This document shows positions 11,419 through 21,739 of a stretch of DNA of 64,000 bases, piece by piece; the first letter of the stretch is position 1, and each line of letters starts with the position of its first letter. A program made the translations under genes and the position numbers. The DNA comes from Leptobrachium leishanense (lineage: Eukaryota > Chordata > Amphibia > Anura > Megophryidae): NCBI GenBank assembly GCA_009667805.1, contig CM019069.1, positions 94,089,204 through 94,153,203 on the forward strand, given 5' to 3'. Under the pieces are notes generated by a model. That model had not been told where the DNA came from, made no database searches, and worked only from the letters and a program-made list of their open reading frames with translations.

Positions 11419-13323
11419 TGTCGGATATAATCTCTGCACGTGAATACAACACGTTTATATATATTGGATTTATCAGCCAAGCCTCCAATATGTCTATATT
11501 GGACTTACTGGACCTACCTCGGCAGTCGCCTCCAATATATCAGGGATTATTATTTCATAAGAAACTTATACGAGACACAAATATCAATCGTCTATATCTC
11601 TTAGAAATTATCCTGAATTCTTTTAATTGTCTGTGTTTTGCTTTAAAAAATACAATAATCAATAATCGGATAAAAAAATATATATATATTTATTACGTAT
11701 ACAAAAGAATTTCAAATCTCATATCATAAACAACAATTTATAAACCACACTCCATCAGCATATAAAAACTAGCTTCACAATATATGTATCTCCGGTTAGT
11801 AACTGCATATATGATTAATATCATTTACCTTATCAGTTAGTAACTAATACACAAATGGTTAATAAACATTTCTGCTTAATACAACATGCATTTCCCAGCA
11901 AACAATGTTTAACCAGCCAGCTCTTATAGATATATATATATCTCTGCTACATGGATCAACAAAAGATGAGTTAATTTAATAAGTAATAAAAACTTATTTA
12001 GTGAATCCTCCCCTAATCTCGAGAATTAAACTTCTAATCTTATGCTTTTTATTTTGTAGTTATATAATTCCTTGCTTATTAATTTTAATCACAGTAATTT
12101 CCAAATTCAATATATATATTGGTATCAATCTTGCAACATGTCTTTAGGAATAAATCCTTATATCCACTTCTTCATATTTCTATCTGCAGAATAGAAAATA
12201 CTTAGAATTTGGATTTTAACCGTATCCGAGAAGTCTCAGTCTGCGTTGCAAAATCTCTACAAATATATTTTTACATTAATTCCTTATTTCATACATTACC
12301 TGTCCAATTTGGATGTTGATGAGTCTGCCTTGGAATTTTCTTATGTGATGCTTTGTTTTGGAATATGTGAAAATTATCGATATTAGATAATCAATGCATG
12401 CGAGTTAGAGATTTGGTGAGAATATTGATTGCCTCATGTCTTGGGATCTGAGTGCATGGCGATGTGAGTCTGATGTGAGTCTCCGTCTGATCTCCGACTT
12501 CTCAGAGTGTCATGTATAATGAATGTCTGAGCGCATGGTGATGTGACTCTCTCCGCTGGAATCTCTGACTCTTCAGAAGGTCATGTGTAATGGACGTCTG
12601 AGTGCATTGCGATGTGAGTCTGTCTGCTGACATCTCTGACTGACTTACCAAAAACTTTTTCCCGCTTATTATAGCCACACAGTTAATATTAATGATAATA
12701 TAAATCATTATTTTTACTATCCTGTAGAGGGCAGTATTGCACTTCTTATATTAATTCCATTAATTCCATTAATTCTTATCTTAGGGTCACAAGGTCAGAC
12801 TGGCTTAACAAAGAACCTTGTCTTCTAACTAGACTGTCTTGAGATTTATAGCTCTCCTCCCTTTTGGTTGCTAAGAGCCTTATCAGCTAAATTCTTTTCT
12901 GGTTACAGAATATTCTTCAGTGATTTCTTTTATTTATCAATTATACTTTCTACAATATTTATTGGAGTATATATTTCACTATTGTAATTATAATAAAATA
13001 TACCTTGATTATAAACATATATTTTGTGAATATACTTTTATATTACAAAATATTTAACTCTTATTCCTATACCCAAAAGACAAAATCTCTTTGTTTTAAA
13101 ATTTAAAACAGACCAATAAATTTACTTATGACATGTCTTAGCATTATCTCGCATTCATTCTAGGTTCCTTCATGTCTGGGATTTCTTAACCCAGGAATGA
13201 ACTTTGTAAAAAAATCTTGTTCATTTCTAAACCTAGAGAATATTTTGAAAAAAAAACTGTCTTTAAAACAAAATGGCTACAGACATCCATTTTAAATTCT
13301 TTGTCTCTCTAATATACCCGACA
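11419..13323 (-). repeat. 5' LTR (in sense) of the endogenous retrovirus
   Basis: 1905 bp, the partner of 6504-8407, with the same TGTCGG start and CCGACA end. It should hold the promoter for the minus-strand transcript; I could not place a TATA box or transcription start with confidence in such AT-rich sequence. The approximately 75-bp triple repeat is conserved at about 12440-12645. Confidence 0.88.
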
Positions 13324-13422
13324 AAGTGTACCCATGATGACAATTACAGGCCTCTCTCATCTTTTTAAGTGGGAGAACCTGCACAATTGGTGGCTGACTA
13401 AATACTTTTTTGCCCCACTGTA

Positions 13423-13857
13423 AGTACATAAAGAGCAAACACAGGTATTTAGTTTAAATAGAACATTACTTATTGCATTGCAGTTTACTCACTCATACAA
13501 CCCACACATTACAGATCACAGTAATGCGCGGTGTGTATCACAGAGCTCCACAGCAATAATACACAAAAACAATTATACTGTTAATTTGAATTATATTATT
13601 AAATGCTGGGGCCTTAAGGATATTGGAAGCACTTGGTGCTCAGCGTACGCGCATGATGAGCAGCCAAAAATCCACTCGGAAACCCTGCCACTTGCCCGTA
13701 GCAGGGCAAATGGAAACAAAAGCCACGCGCCCGGAACGGCCTGTCCTGGGAGTCAGGCAATATGAGTTAGGCATCTCTGGTAATGACAATATGGTCTTTC
13801 AATTAAAAGCCAGTATAGATGTGGATATGAGATACACTCTTTTCATTTGCCTTTAAT
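13423..13857. other. Non-coding intronic sequence
   Basis: No gene seen. The short block CAGAGCTCCACAGCAATAA near 13540 recurs near 42325 inside a hAT-type element, so part of this is repeat-derived. The last eight bases (CCTTTAAT, 13850-13857) are the left target copy of the next element. Confidence 0.4.
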
Positions 13858-14070
13858 TAGGGTTGCACCGATACCGATACTAGTATCGATATCGGTGCCG
13901 ATACCGGGTACTGCAGGAGTACTTGGTACTCGTGCAGTACCCCCGATATTTTTTTCCGATACCGGAAGCCGGCATTGAGCCGGCTTGCCGGTATCCGAGG
14001 GGCTGCGGCGGCTGTCCGAATGCTCTATCGGCATTTGGACAGCCGCCCCTGGAGCTGCTCTCCGCCCTGT

Positions 14071-14480
14071 GTTTAATACTTACCTTCCTTCAGCGCCGCC
14101 GGGAAAGTCTTTGTGCGCGCGCGCTCCTTGGAAGGACCCCAGCCGCGACCACGTGGGACCATGTGATCGCGGCTGGGGTCCTTCCAACGAGCGCGCGCGC
14201 GGGAACTTTCCGGCGTCGCTGAAGGAAGGTAAGTATTAAACAAAGTGAGCAGCTGCAGGGCCTGTCCAAATGCCGATAGAGCATTCGGACAGGCCCTGCA
14301 GCTGGTCTCCGCTCATACTTACCTTCCTTCAGCGACGCCGGGAAAGTTCCCGCGCGCGCGCTCGTTGGAAGGACCCCAGCCGCGATCACATGGTCCCACG
14401 TGGTCGCGGCTGGGGTCCTTCCAAGAAGCGCGCGCGCGAAGACTTTACCGGCGGCGCTGAAGGAAGGTAAGTATGAGCGG
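14071..14480. repeat. Palindrome of palindromes inside the hAT element
   Basis: 14071-14241 is a long imperfect palindrome whose outer 25 bases pair exactly (GTTTAATACTTACCTTCCTT... with its complement). 14309-14480 is a second one of the same design. The second is the reverse complement of the first, with the axis near 14276 in a further small inverted repeat (TGTCCAAATGCCGATAGAGC and its inverted partner). The centres are GC-rich with CGCGCGCG runs. Confidence 0.85.
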
Positions 14481-15080
14481 AGAGTGGGGGCATATCCATG
14501 AGCCTGGGGGGCATATCCATGAGCCTGGGGGGCATATCCATGAGCGGCATTATCCATGAGCAGGGGGGCATATCCATGAGCAGGGGGGGCATATCCATGA
14601 GCGGCATTATCCATGAGCTGGGGGCATTATCCATGAGCAGGGGGGCATATCCATGAGCAAGGGGGGGCATATCCATGAGCAAGGGGGGCATATCCATGAG
14701 CAAGGGGGGCATATCCATGAGCAAGGGGGGCATATCCATGAGCAGGGGGGGCATATCCATGAGCAGGGGGGCATATCCATGAGCAGGGGGGGGCATATCC
14801 ATGAGCAAGGGGGGGCATATCCATGAGCAGGGGGGCATATCCATGAGCAGGGGGGGGCATATCCATGAGCAGGGGGGCATATCCATGAGCAGGGGGGGCA
14901 TATCCATGAGCAGGGGGGCATATCCATGAGCAAGGGGGGCATATCCATGAGCAAGGGGGGCATATCCATGAGCAAGGGGGGCATATCCATGAGCAGGGGG
15001 GCATATCCATGAGCTGGGGGGCAATTATCCATGAGCTGGGGTCAGGATATCCATGAGCTGGGGCAATATCCATGAGACCT
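14480..15080. repeat. Minisatellite, unit of about 21-23 bp
   Basis: A unit of the form GGCATATCCATGAGCAAGGG is repeated about 25 times with variable G runs. Towards the right edge the unit drifts to GAGCTGGGGCAATATCCATG. It creates long open frames on the minus strand encoding repeats such as PPLLMDM and AHGYAP; these are by-products of the repeat and not genes. Confidence 0.95.
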
Positions 15081-15224
15081 GGGGGCTTTATAGGAGGTCT
15101 GTTCTTATTGGAAAGCGTCACATGACATAAAATAAAAGTATCGGTAATTGGTATCGGTGAGTACTTGAACAAAAGTATCTGTACTCGTACTCGGTCTTAA
15201 AAAAGTGGTATCGGTGCATCCCTA

Positions 15225-15611
15225 CCTTTTAATACATTTTTGAAATTGTAAAGAGACTTTATGGACGCCCCGTATAATAGAAAGGAAAAAGGGGAAAGAG
15301 AGAGACGCACAGAAACAAAATGGGGCAAAAACAGAAGGGCAAAGATACTGGGGAAAAAATAACCCCAGGAAGACAAAATGGGGGGAAAAAAAACAGTGGT
15401 TAAAAATAATAGTACAAACCTCTCGTACCTTGATGGCCTTCTCATCTCAGTGCTGTTCGCTTGGCCCATATTGGTGACATCGGTATGCTGACTTGTCAGT
15501 TAGTGACCCGGAATGCATTGGGATGACTGGCAGGCTTTCCTTTTAGGACAACTCTTCAGCTCACAGCTATTACTTATTACCTAGATAAAATATGAAGTGG
15601 GTAGTCTAGCA
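15225..15611. other. Non-coding intronic sequence
   Basis: Purine-rich on the plus strand, with A runs around 15340-15410. The 90-residue minus-strand frame here is hydrophobic but without a recognisable domain; I do not consider it a gene. Confidence 0.4.
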
Positions 15612-15795
15612 CAGTGGTTCCCAACAGCGGTCCTCAAGTACCCCCAACAGGTCAGGTTTTCCAAATGGCTGAAGCACAGCACAGGTGATATGATTTGCTG
15701 CTCAGTGATTGCAGGATTCAGTCTGCATTTCTCCAAGGCACCCCTTAAAACCCAGTCTGTTAGGGGTACTTGAGGACCGCGGTTGGGAAAAACTG
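15612..15795. mobile_element. Short hAT-type MITE
   Basis: The ends are inverted: CAGTGGTTCCCAACAGCGG on the left and CCGCGGTTGGGAAAAACTG on the right. The inverted repeats continue inward through GTCCTCAAGTACCCC and GGGGTACTTGAGGAC. Flanking octamers GTCTAGCA and CTCTACCA differ at two places, consistent with an aged 8-bp duplication. Confidence 0.75.
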
Positions 15796-15805
15796 CTCTA
15801 CCATA

Positions 15806-17599
15806 CTAAAGGGCCACTACCACCAAAAAATGAAATGATTTATTTTAAGTTGCTGACCTCTTACATGCACTTTGTTTCTCATGTATGTTAAGAAAATAAT
15901 TTACCCTAAAATATCCATTTTGTGATATTTTGTGTTGTAAACTGCCCCCCCATTATATTTACAGTACTTTCTTTTCACTTTTTGGCATTAAGCATAGAAT
16001 GGAGTCTATGGGTCAGTCTGCTCAAATCATTGTATTGTGTGGGATGTATTAACCCCTTCGCTGCGGAGGACGCGCTGAGCGCGTCCACCCGCAGGTAATG
16101 TTCCTTGCGGAGGACGCGCTGAGCGCGTCCTCCTTTTGGGGCCAGCGATCGGCGGGGTTCCGGCCGATCGCTGTGCCCCCCGGTGCGGGCTGACATCCTC
16201 GATGTCAGCCCAGCACCAGGAACCACCGCCAGGCTAATTAGATGTCATCGCGGGGGCGCGATGACATCTAATTCAGGCGCCCCCCCCCCGCATGTGTGGA
16301 GGAGGCGCCTGAAAGGGAGGGGGGAGGTCCTTCGGACCTCTCTCCCTCCCGATCGCCGGCGTTGCGGAAGGTTAATCCAGGCACCGTTTGGAAGGGCACA
16401 GCCTGCCCTTCCTAACGGTACCTGGAATTAACCCCATGGGGGCTGGATCTCGAATCGGCGCCGAAAAGCGCCAGTTCGTGATCCTTTCCCGGAGCTGGCC
16501 GACATCTTGGATGTTAGCCAAGCTTCCGGGAATGCTTCCTGAGGACTGGCGTCATCGTGCATAGCACGATGACTCCAGTCCTGGAGTTAACCCCTAACTG
16601 CCACCAATGGTGGAGATAGGGGGTTCCAATGAACCCCCTATCTCCCGGTCTGTGGCAGTTAGGGGTTAATGTTTGATATTGTTGGATCGGCCAGATCATG
16701 GCCGTTCCAACGATACCAAACATGAGTATGAAAAAAGTTAAAAAAAATAATAAATATAAAAAAAAATTATATATTTAAAAAAAAAATTATAAAAAAAAAA
16801 TGAGCTTTTTTTTTTTTGGTTCGTTAATGCAGCAATATTGTTCCCATTTCAATTATAATGTGAACAATGATGCTGCACTAACGATTTTTGTATGCGGTGC
16901 GTTTCTTAAAAATCGCGTAATTTTCCCCCAAAAAAAATGTAACGAGACCCCATTTCTAATTTTTTTAACAAGCGCACCCCATACAAAATATAACCGCAAT
17001 TGCTCGCATGTTAAAATGTGAAAAAAAAAAACACTTTACACATTGTAAATTATTGAAAATTCATATTTTATTCCATTTTTTGTTCTAATATACAGACTGG
17101 TTATGACGTATACATATAATAATGACATTATGAATCTGCTGAGTCTGACGGAAAGAACGATATATAATATGTCTGGGTCATATACTAAAATAAGCCTTCA
17201 AAACACGTTTAAACATGATGAGCAAAATCGGTAAAAATGACCTCAGCACAGAGGCGGGAAATGCCTCAGCAACGAAAGGGTTAAAAGGGCATCACTGGGG
17301 AGGTGAGTAGATTAGAAGTCTTTTAAGCGCCCTTTCATATCTCATTCAGCTGCCATCTCTTATCTCCGGGTAGAAGAGGCCGGACAATAGATGTGTTTTG
17401 GCCTTATCTAAACATTTTGCAAATTGTTGCATCATGGGAAAAATCCACAAAATCTCAAACGAGATAAAATCCTAAAAATATATATTTCCTTTTTACATAC
17501 AGTTACCTCAGACAAAGAAGAAATAATGTAGCATGTGTTTTTGTTAGTAATGCACAAGTAATCGATTTACAGCTTATGTTAGTGGTAGTGTCCCTTTAA
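15806..17599. mobile_element. TTAA-type MITE with another TTAA element inside
   Basis: The left end CTAAAGGGCCACTACCACC (15806) pairs with GTTAGTGGTAGTGTCCCTTTAA at the right (ending 17599); the left TTAA has mutated to CTAA. The right part (17285-17375, AAGGGCATCACTGGGG and CAGCTGCCATCTCTTATCT) recurs as a fragment at 25629-25715, so this is a dispersed family. The right TTAA (17596-17599) is shared with the next element. Confidence 0.6.
16049..17284. mobile_element. TTAA-flanked (piggyBac-type) non-autonomous element
   Basis: Begins TTAACCCCTTCGCTG and ends CAGCAACGAAAGGGTTAA, inverted termini with TTAA on both sides. Near the left end GGACGCGCTGAGCGCGTCC occurs twice and forms a strong hairpin. 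It also carries TGACATC...GATGTCA and a GGCGGCGATCGG-type block found again at 35280-35410. No transposase; the 69-83 residue frames in it are not gene-like. Confidence 0.75.
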
Positions 17600-19679
17600 C
17601 CCTGTAAGGACGGACCATTGATGTACATAATACGTCCTGGGTAAAAAGTCCTGTTAAGGACCAAGACGGTACTATGTACGTCAGTGGTCTTTTGCTCTCC
17701 TCCATCCCTATACAGTTATAAGTATTTATAAAGCGCCAATGAATTCCTTACCGCTGTGCAATGGGAGAGACAGAATAACAAATATACATACATGTACACA
17801 CACAGAACAGCAGGTGGGAGGACCCTGCTTGACAGTTTACAATCTAAGAGAGGTGACACATTAGGTGAGTGTGGATAGGGTAAGTGAAGTGGTGGGTTGT
17901 AGGAGGGCTGAATGGCAAGAGGAGCAAGAAATGACAGTGGGGGATTATGGAGTGAGCCGATAGGCTTCTCTATAGTAGTGCTTTTTCAGAGACGTCTTGA
18001 AGGACTGGAGATAGACTGGGAGGGTCTAATGTTGCAGGGGGTTCCGTAGAAAGGGGGCAGCTTGGGAGAAGTCCTGAAGGCGAGAGTTATGGGTGTGGGG
18101 AACTGATGGCATCAGATCATTGGCAGAGCGAAGTGGTCGGGATGGGATATACTTGCTAATGAGAGATGTAGGTAGGGTCGTGGTTATGGAGAGCTTTGTA
18201 TGTGAGCACCAAAATTTTGAAGTGGATTCTAAAGGAAAGAGGGAGCCAGTGTAGAGATTGACAGAGGGGTAAGGTGCGGGAGGTATGGTGTAGGAGTCTG
18301 GCACATGCATTCATAACAGACTGCAGAGGGACAATCTGGGATCTCTTAAGGCCAGAGAGAAGGTGCTTGCAACAGTCAAGGCGGGAGATCAGAAGTGCTT
18401 GGACAGGCATTTTTGTAGAGTCTGGATTAAGAAAGGGACAGATGCGTGCAATGTTTTTTAGGTGGAAGTAGCAAGATTTGGTTAGAGACTGAATGTAAGG
18501 CGTAAAGGATAGATTTGAGTCCAAGAGGATCCCCAGGCAACGAGCCTGAGAGGTAGAAGTAATGGTGGCTCCACCTGAAGGGAAATGGGCGCAGGAATCA
18601 AGATCTTAGAGGGAGGGAATATAAGAAGTTCAGTTTTTGAGAGGTTGAGCTTGAGGAAACGGGAAGTCACCCAGTCGTAGGCAGCTGAAAGGCAGGCTGC
18701 AACACAGTCCAACACTGGAGGAGTGTGGTCGGGAGAGGAAAGGTAGATTTGGGTGTCATCAGCAATAGAGATGATATTGGAGTCCATAGGAAGAGATGAG
18801 GTTGCCCAGAGAGGTAGTATAGTTTGAGAAGAGTAGGGGACCCAGAACAGAGCCTCAAGGTACCACAACTGAAAGAGGTTGGTGGTGAAGAGGCACCAGC
18901 AAAGGAGACACTGAAGTAGTGAAGAGGCACCAGCAAAGGAGACACTGAAGGAGTGAAGCGAGAGATGGGCAGAGAACCAGGAGAGAGCGGTGTCACTGAG
19001 GCCAAGCTGACGCAGCGTGAGGAGCAGAAGAGGGTGGTCAACAGTGTTGAATGCAGCAGAAAGGTCAAGAAGAATAAGGAGGGAGAAGTGACCTTTGCTT
19101 TTAGCGGCAGCTAAATTCTTGGTTATCTTGGTCAGAGCAGTCTCAGTAGTGTGCTGGGAGTGCAAGCCAGACTGGTTCGGTGACCATACTCACCTCTCTG
19201 GCCAGGGTCCCACATCCGTCTGGCTTGAAGCCAGACTGACAGTTTTATGGGCCCCGGCCATCACCCTGAAATCATCGCCGGGCGCAATGACATTCGTTTC
19301 AGGCTCCTGCCAGAGGAGTCTACCCTTTCCAGCGGTGCCTCTCTATAACCCTTTAGGTGCCGGATTGCGGTTTGCTCCCAGAGGTGGCTGACATCTTGGA
19401 TATCAGCCAATCCTCCAGGGCCACACCCCACCCACTGACATCGTTGCCATATGTGCAATGACGTCAGTTGGCCAGTTAACTTCCATAGCTGCCAAATTAT
19501 GACCTTTCCAATGATACCAAACATGACCATGTTTGGTGTTAAAAAAAAAAAGTATTAATTTATTTTTTCTAAAAAAATAATAAAAAAAAAAAAAAAATTA
19601 TTGGTCTGGGTCATATAATAGAACAGTCAAAATGAGCTTGGCACAAAGAAGTGAAATTGCTCAGCAATGAAAGGTTTAA
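17596..19679. mobile_element. TTAA-flanked element containing an L2 insertion
   Basis: Left end TTAACCCTGTAAGGACGG at 17596 with ACGTACATAGT-type subterminal repeats; right end CAGCAATGAAAGGTTTAA at 19679. The part 19180-19560 (TGACATCTTGGATATCAGCC, then CCAATGATACCAAACATGACC) matches motifs in the elements at 16049, 47066 and 52120. L2 sequence lies between about 17712 and 19180 and splits the element. Confidence 0.6.
17712..19180 (-). pseudogene. L2 LINE, 5'-truncated ORF2 relic with 3' end
   Basis: On the minus strand, 19165-18482 encodes the central reverse transcriptase part: HSTETALTK-like start, then [16 protein letters not shown] (motif A), followed by a broken region. The next pieces (18524-18156, 18310-18026) give the thumb and C-terminus ([36 protein letters not shown]). 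Reading frame changes separate them, one caused by a tandem duplication of about 34 bp at 18884-18951. The sequence ends at 17716 in the inverse of GCGCTTTATAAATACTTATA, the L2 terminus. Only the C-terminal half is present, as usual for 5'-truncated LINEs. Confidence 0.85.
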
Positions 19680-20416
19680 ATAGGAAAAACATGTACAAAT
19701 TGGGTATTTCTAAACTCGGGACAACATTTCAACACTATTTAGCCAAGATGTTTTTTGGTGGTTGTAGATTTTGGGGTCAAGGTATGAAAAAGTGTGTTTC
19801 TGTTTCCATTTTTTTTTCTCCCAGCATATTTCATAATTTTTTTTATGGTAAATTATACGATATGATTAAAATAATGATATCTTTAGAAAGTACATTTAAC
19901 CCCTTCCTGACCGCTGACATACATGGTACGTCCTGCAGGGGAAATCCCCTTAACGACTGCGGACGTACTATGTACGTTATGGTCTCCTAATCCCCCCCCC
20001 CCAAAACTCACCTCTCTGTCCGGGCTCCCGAAGCGGTCTGGCAGGCCTGGAGTCTGCCCTTCCATTTGAGGGGGCCCGGCAGTCACGGTGACCTCATCAC
20101 GGTGCGTGATGATGTTATCGCCGGGGCGCCTGCAGTGAAAAATACGGAAGGGGAGGGGGGCTCCTTTGGAGCCATCTATCTCCTCAACTGGTCCACCTAC
20201 AATCAAATGAATGGTACCGCTGGAAAGGGGAGAATCTTCCCTTTTCAGTGGTACATATCATTAGCCCCGTCATTGCTGAATTGCGATTCAAAAGTGGAAG
20301 TGGCTGACATCTTGGATGAAAATTAGAGCTAAACACAAACAGCGCAGAAATGTAAAACCAGCAGTGGGTATTTTCGAACAGACAATGGTAAAATCGTCTG
20401 GTCACTATTGGATTAA
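19680..20416 (+). mobile_element. piggyBac-type 3' fragment (same family as 1-1849) with a TTAA insert
   Basis: 19685-19895 matches 1030-1245 (AACATTGGGTATTGC, TTTTGACGGTTGTTG, GGTAAATTATA blocks) and 20325-20416 matches 1308-1370 plus the terminal CACTA...TTAA. Between them, from TTAACCCCTTCCTGACCGC at 19896, lies another TTAA element with ACATGGTACGTCC and TGACATCTTGGATG motifs; its right end is not clear. Confidence 0.55.
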
Positions 20417-21471
20417 AGGTGGATCTGTAGGGTAGGAAAAATGCTCCTATCCACTGCAAGGCAATTTTGAACACTGCTGGTAGTGGGGAAAATGCTGTAT
20501 ATGTAGCTTTTTAGGTGGTAGGCCTCAAGACTCTTAATGCTAGGGTTCAGCAGCCTTGGCCCTTCAGATGTTTTGAAACTACAACCCCCTATGATTCTCA
20601 GACACTCATTAAGTTGGTGGAGGGTCAGGGGAAATGTAGTTCAAAAACATCAGGGCTGAGGTTGCTGACTCCTGCTGTATGCAAAATAGATGCATTATTG
20701 ATATTGAAAGTGTTAAATAACCTCAATTGATCAATAGGTTAGGGTCAGGTTTTCAGAATTAGAACCTCTACAGTTGAAAATTATTCCTCTCTTAATCTAT
20801 CGTCATTTTGAGGCGATCTGTCATTTTATTGCAGCGTTTCTAATGTGCATCCTACACAATGTGTTGCATTCTCCCTGTGGACTAGTGTGGGTTAAATAAC
20901 ATTTTCATTCCCTCATTATGAGTTTAGAAGCTGTGACCTCATTAGAGAGCCTTTACGACATCCCATAGCGAGCTTGTATCTTGCAATCTAAGGCAATTCT
21001 CGCTCCCACACATAGATTATAAATGCAATTATTTTCTAATAAACTTCTAATGAGAAGTTGTGCTGAGCACTAAAAATGTGTGTTTCTTTTTAATTTATTT
21101 ATGCTCTATAATGCCTTAATCCTTACCTTGCCAGAGGGTTTGGCAGTGGATAGCTGTGCAATATGATGTTGACCATCTCATAGTGTATGGTAGAAAAAAA
21201 ACACTTTGTGTGCTCAAGGGAATGTTTCACTTTGTTTAATAGAAAGGTCAAGAATTTCTCCAGTTGTATCTGTTTGAAGTTCCTTAACAAAAAAACATAG
21301 AATTAGCATTTTTTTTCTTAGTCGAGAGCTTCAGAGAAAAACCTAGCTTTACATTAATATATGAAAAGCACTTTACCAGCTTGTAATGTCATTATTTACC
21401 AAGGTCTAGTGACTTCAGGTATTTAACGTGCTACGCTAATGTCTCATTAAATAAATGTTTTTATTTCCAAG
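20417..21471. other. CPPED1 intron 1, proximal part with 3' splice site
   Basis: Mostly unique AT-rich sequence with no recognisable element. It ends in a pyrimidine-rich tract and AG (TGTTTTTATTTCCAAG, AG at 21470-21471), a good acceptor for the exon that follows. Confidence 0.55.
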
Positions 21472-21690
21472 ATGAGGAATCGCAGTGGAAAGGCCCGTTT
21501 TATTTCATCCAAGGAGCAGACCCACAGTATGGTCTTATGAAATCCTGGGAAATTGGTGACTGTGATTACGGAGGAGATGAATGGGAGCAAGAGATCAGAT
21601 TAACAGAAGAAGCTGTGCAAGCCATTAACAAGCTAAGTCCCAAACCGAAGTTCTTTGTGCTGTGCGGTGACCTTGTTCATTCAATGCCCG
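21472..21690 (+). CDS. CPPED1: CPPED1 exon (probably exon 2), calcineurin-like phosphoesterase
   Basis: 219 nt between AG at 21470-21471 and GTAAGA at 21691. It begins with the last two bases of a codon and ends with the first base of one, giving 72 complete codons. The encoded segment includes [40 protein letters not shown] and [16 protein letters not shown]. These correspond closely to the N-terminal metallophosphatase part of vertebrate CPPED1, whose family is known to have metal-binding motifs GADPQ and GDLxH here. CPPED1 is a cytosolic serine/threonine phosphatase of the metallophosphoesterase family, reported to act on AKT1. There is no stop or frameshift. The GNHD and later histidine motifs belong to downstream exons, which I did not find in the remaining 42 kb. 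The first exon would lie upstream of the window. Confidence 0.95.
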
Positions 21691-21739
21691 GTAAGAATGA
21701 TATGATGTAAAACAATCTTTGACTGAAGGAGAATGTTTT

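Larger units (their letters stand above)
6504..13323 (-). mobile_element. Endogenous retrovirus, non-autonomous, with two near-identical LTRs
   Basis: Two 1.9 kb direct repeats (6504-8407 and 11419-13323) begin TGTCGG and end CCGACA. They are flanked by the 4-bp duplication AAGT (6500-6503 and 13324-13327), and removing the insert rebuilds the Tc1 host. A primer-binding site and a polypurine tract lie just inside the LTRs and put the sense on the minus strand. The 3.0 kb interior holds a gag-like region and a short env-like tail. No protease, reverse transcriptase, RNase H or integrase motif is visible, so movement would need proteins supplied by another copy. The retroviral class is not resolved. 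Confidence 0.88.
4983..13420 (-). mobile_element. Tc1-type DNA transposon, interrupted by an endogenous retrovirus
   Basis: The left end CAGTGGGGCAAAACGTATTT and right end AATACTTTTTTGCCCCACTG are inverted copies flanked by TA on both sides (4981-4982 and 13421-13422), the Tc1/mariner target duplication. The inverted repeats run for roughly 200 bp. The element's own DNA is 4983-6503 plus 13324-13420, about 1.6 kb, the normal size of a full Tc1 element. Its right inverted repeat is cut by the retrovirus at 6504-13323. Confidence 0.93.
13858..15224. mobile_element. hAT-type non-autonomous element carrying palindromes and a minisatellite
   Basis: The ends are inverted: TAGGGTTGCACCGATACCG at 13858 and GGTATCGGTGCATCCCTA at 15207-15224. 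The flanks are CCTTTAAT on the left and CCTTTTAAT on the right, an 8-bp target copy with a one-base change, as for hAT elements. Further GATACCG/CGGTATC blocks lie just inside both ends. No transposase is present. The interior consists of a double palindrome (14071-14480) and a minisatellite (14480-15080). Confidence 0.75.

Noticed and set aside
13923..14614. Overlapping frames on both strands around 14.0-14.6 kb
   Set aside because: They arise from the GC-rich palindromes, which read open on both strands by symmetry.
14386..15172. Long minus-strand frames encoding PPLLMDM / AHGYAP repeats
   Set aside because: They coincide with the minisatellite at 14480-15080, occur in all three frames at once and have no domain; the open frame follows from the repeat unit.
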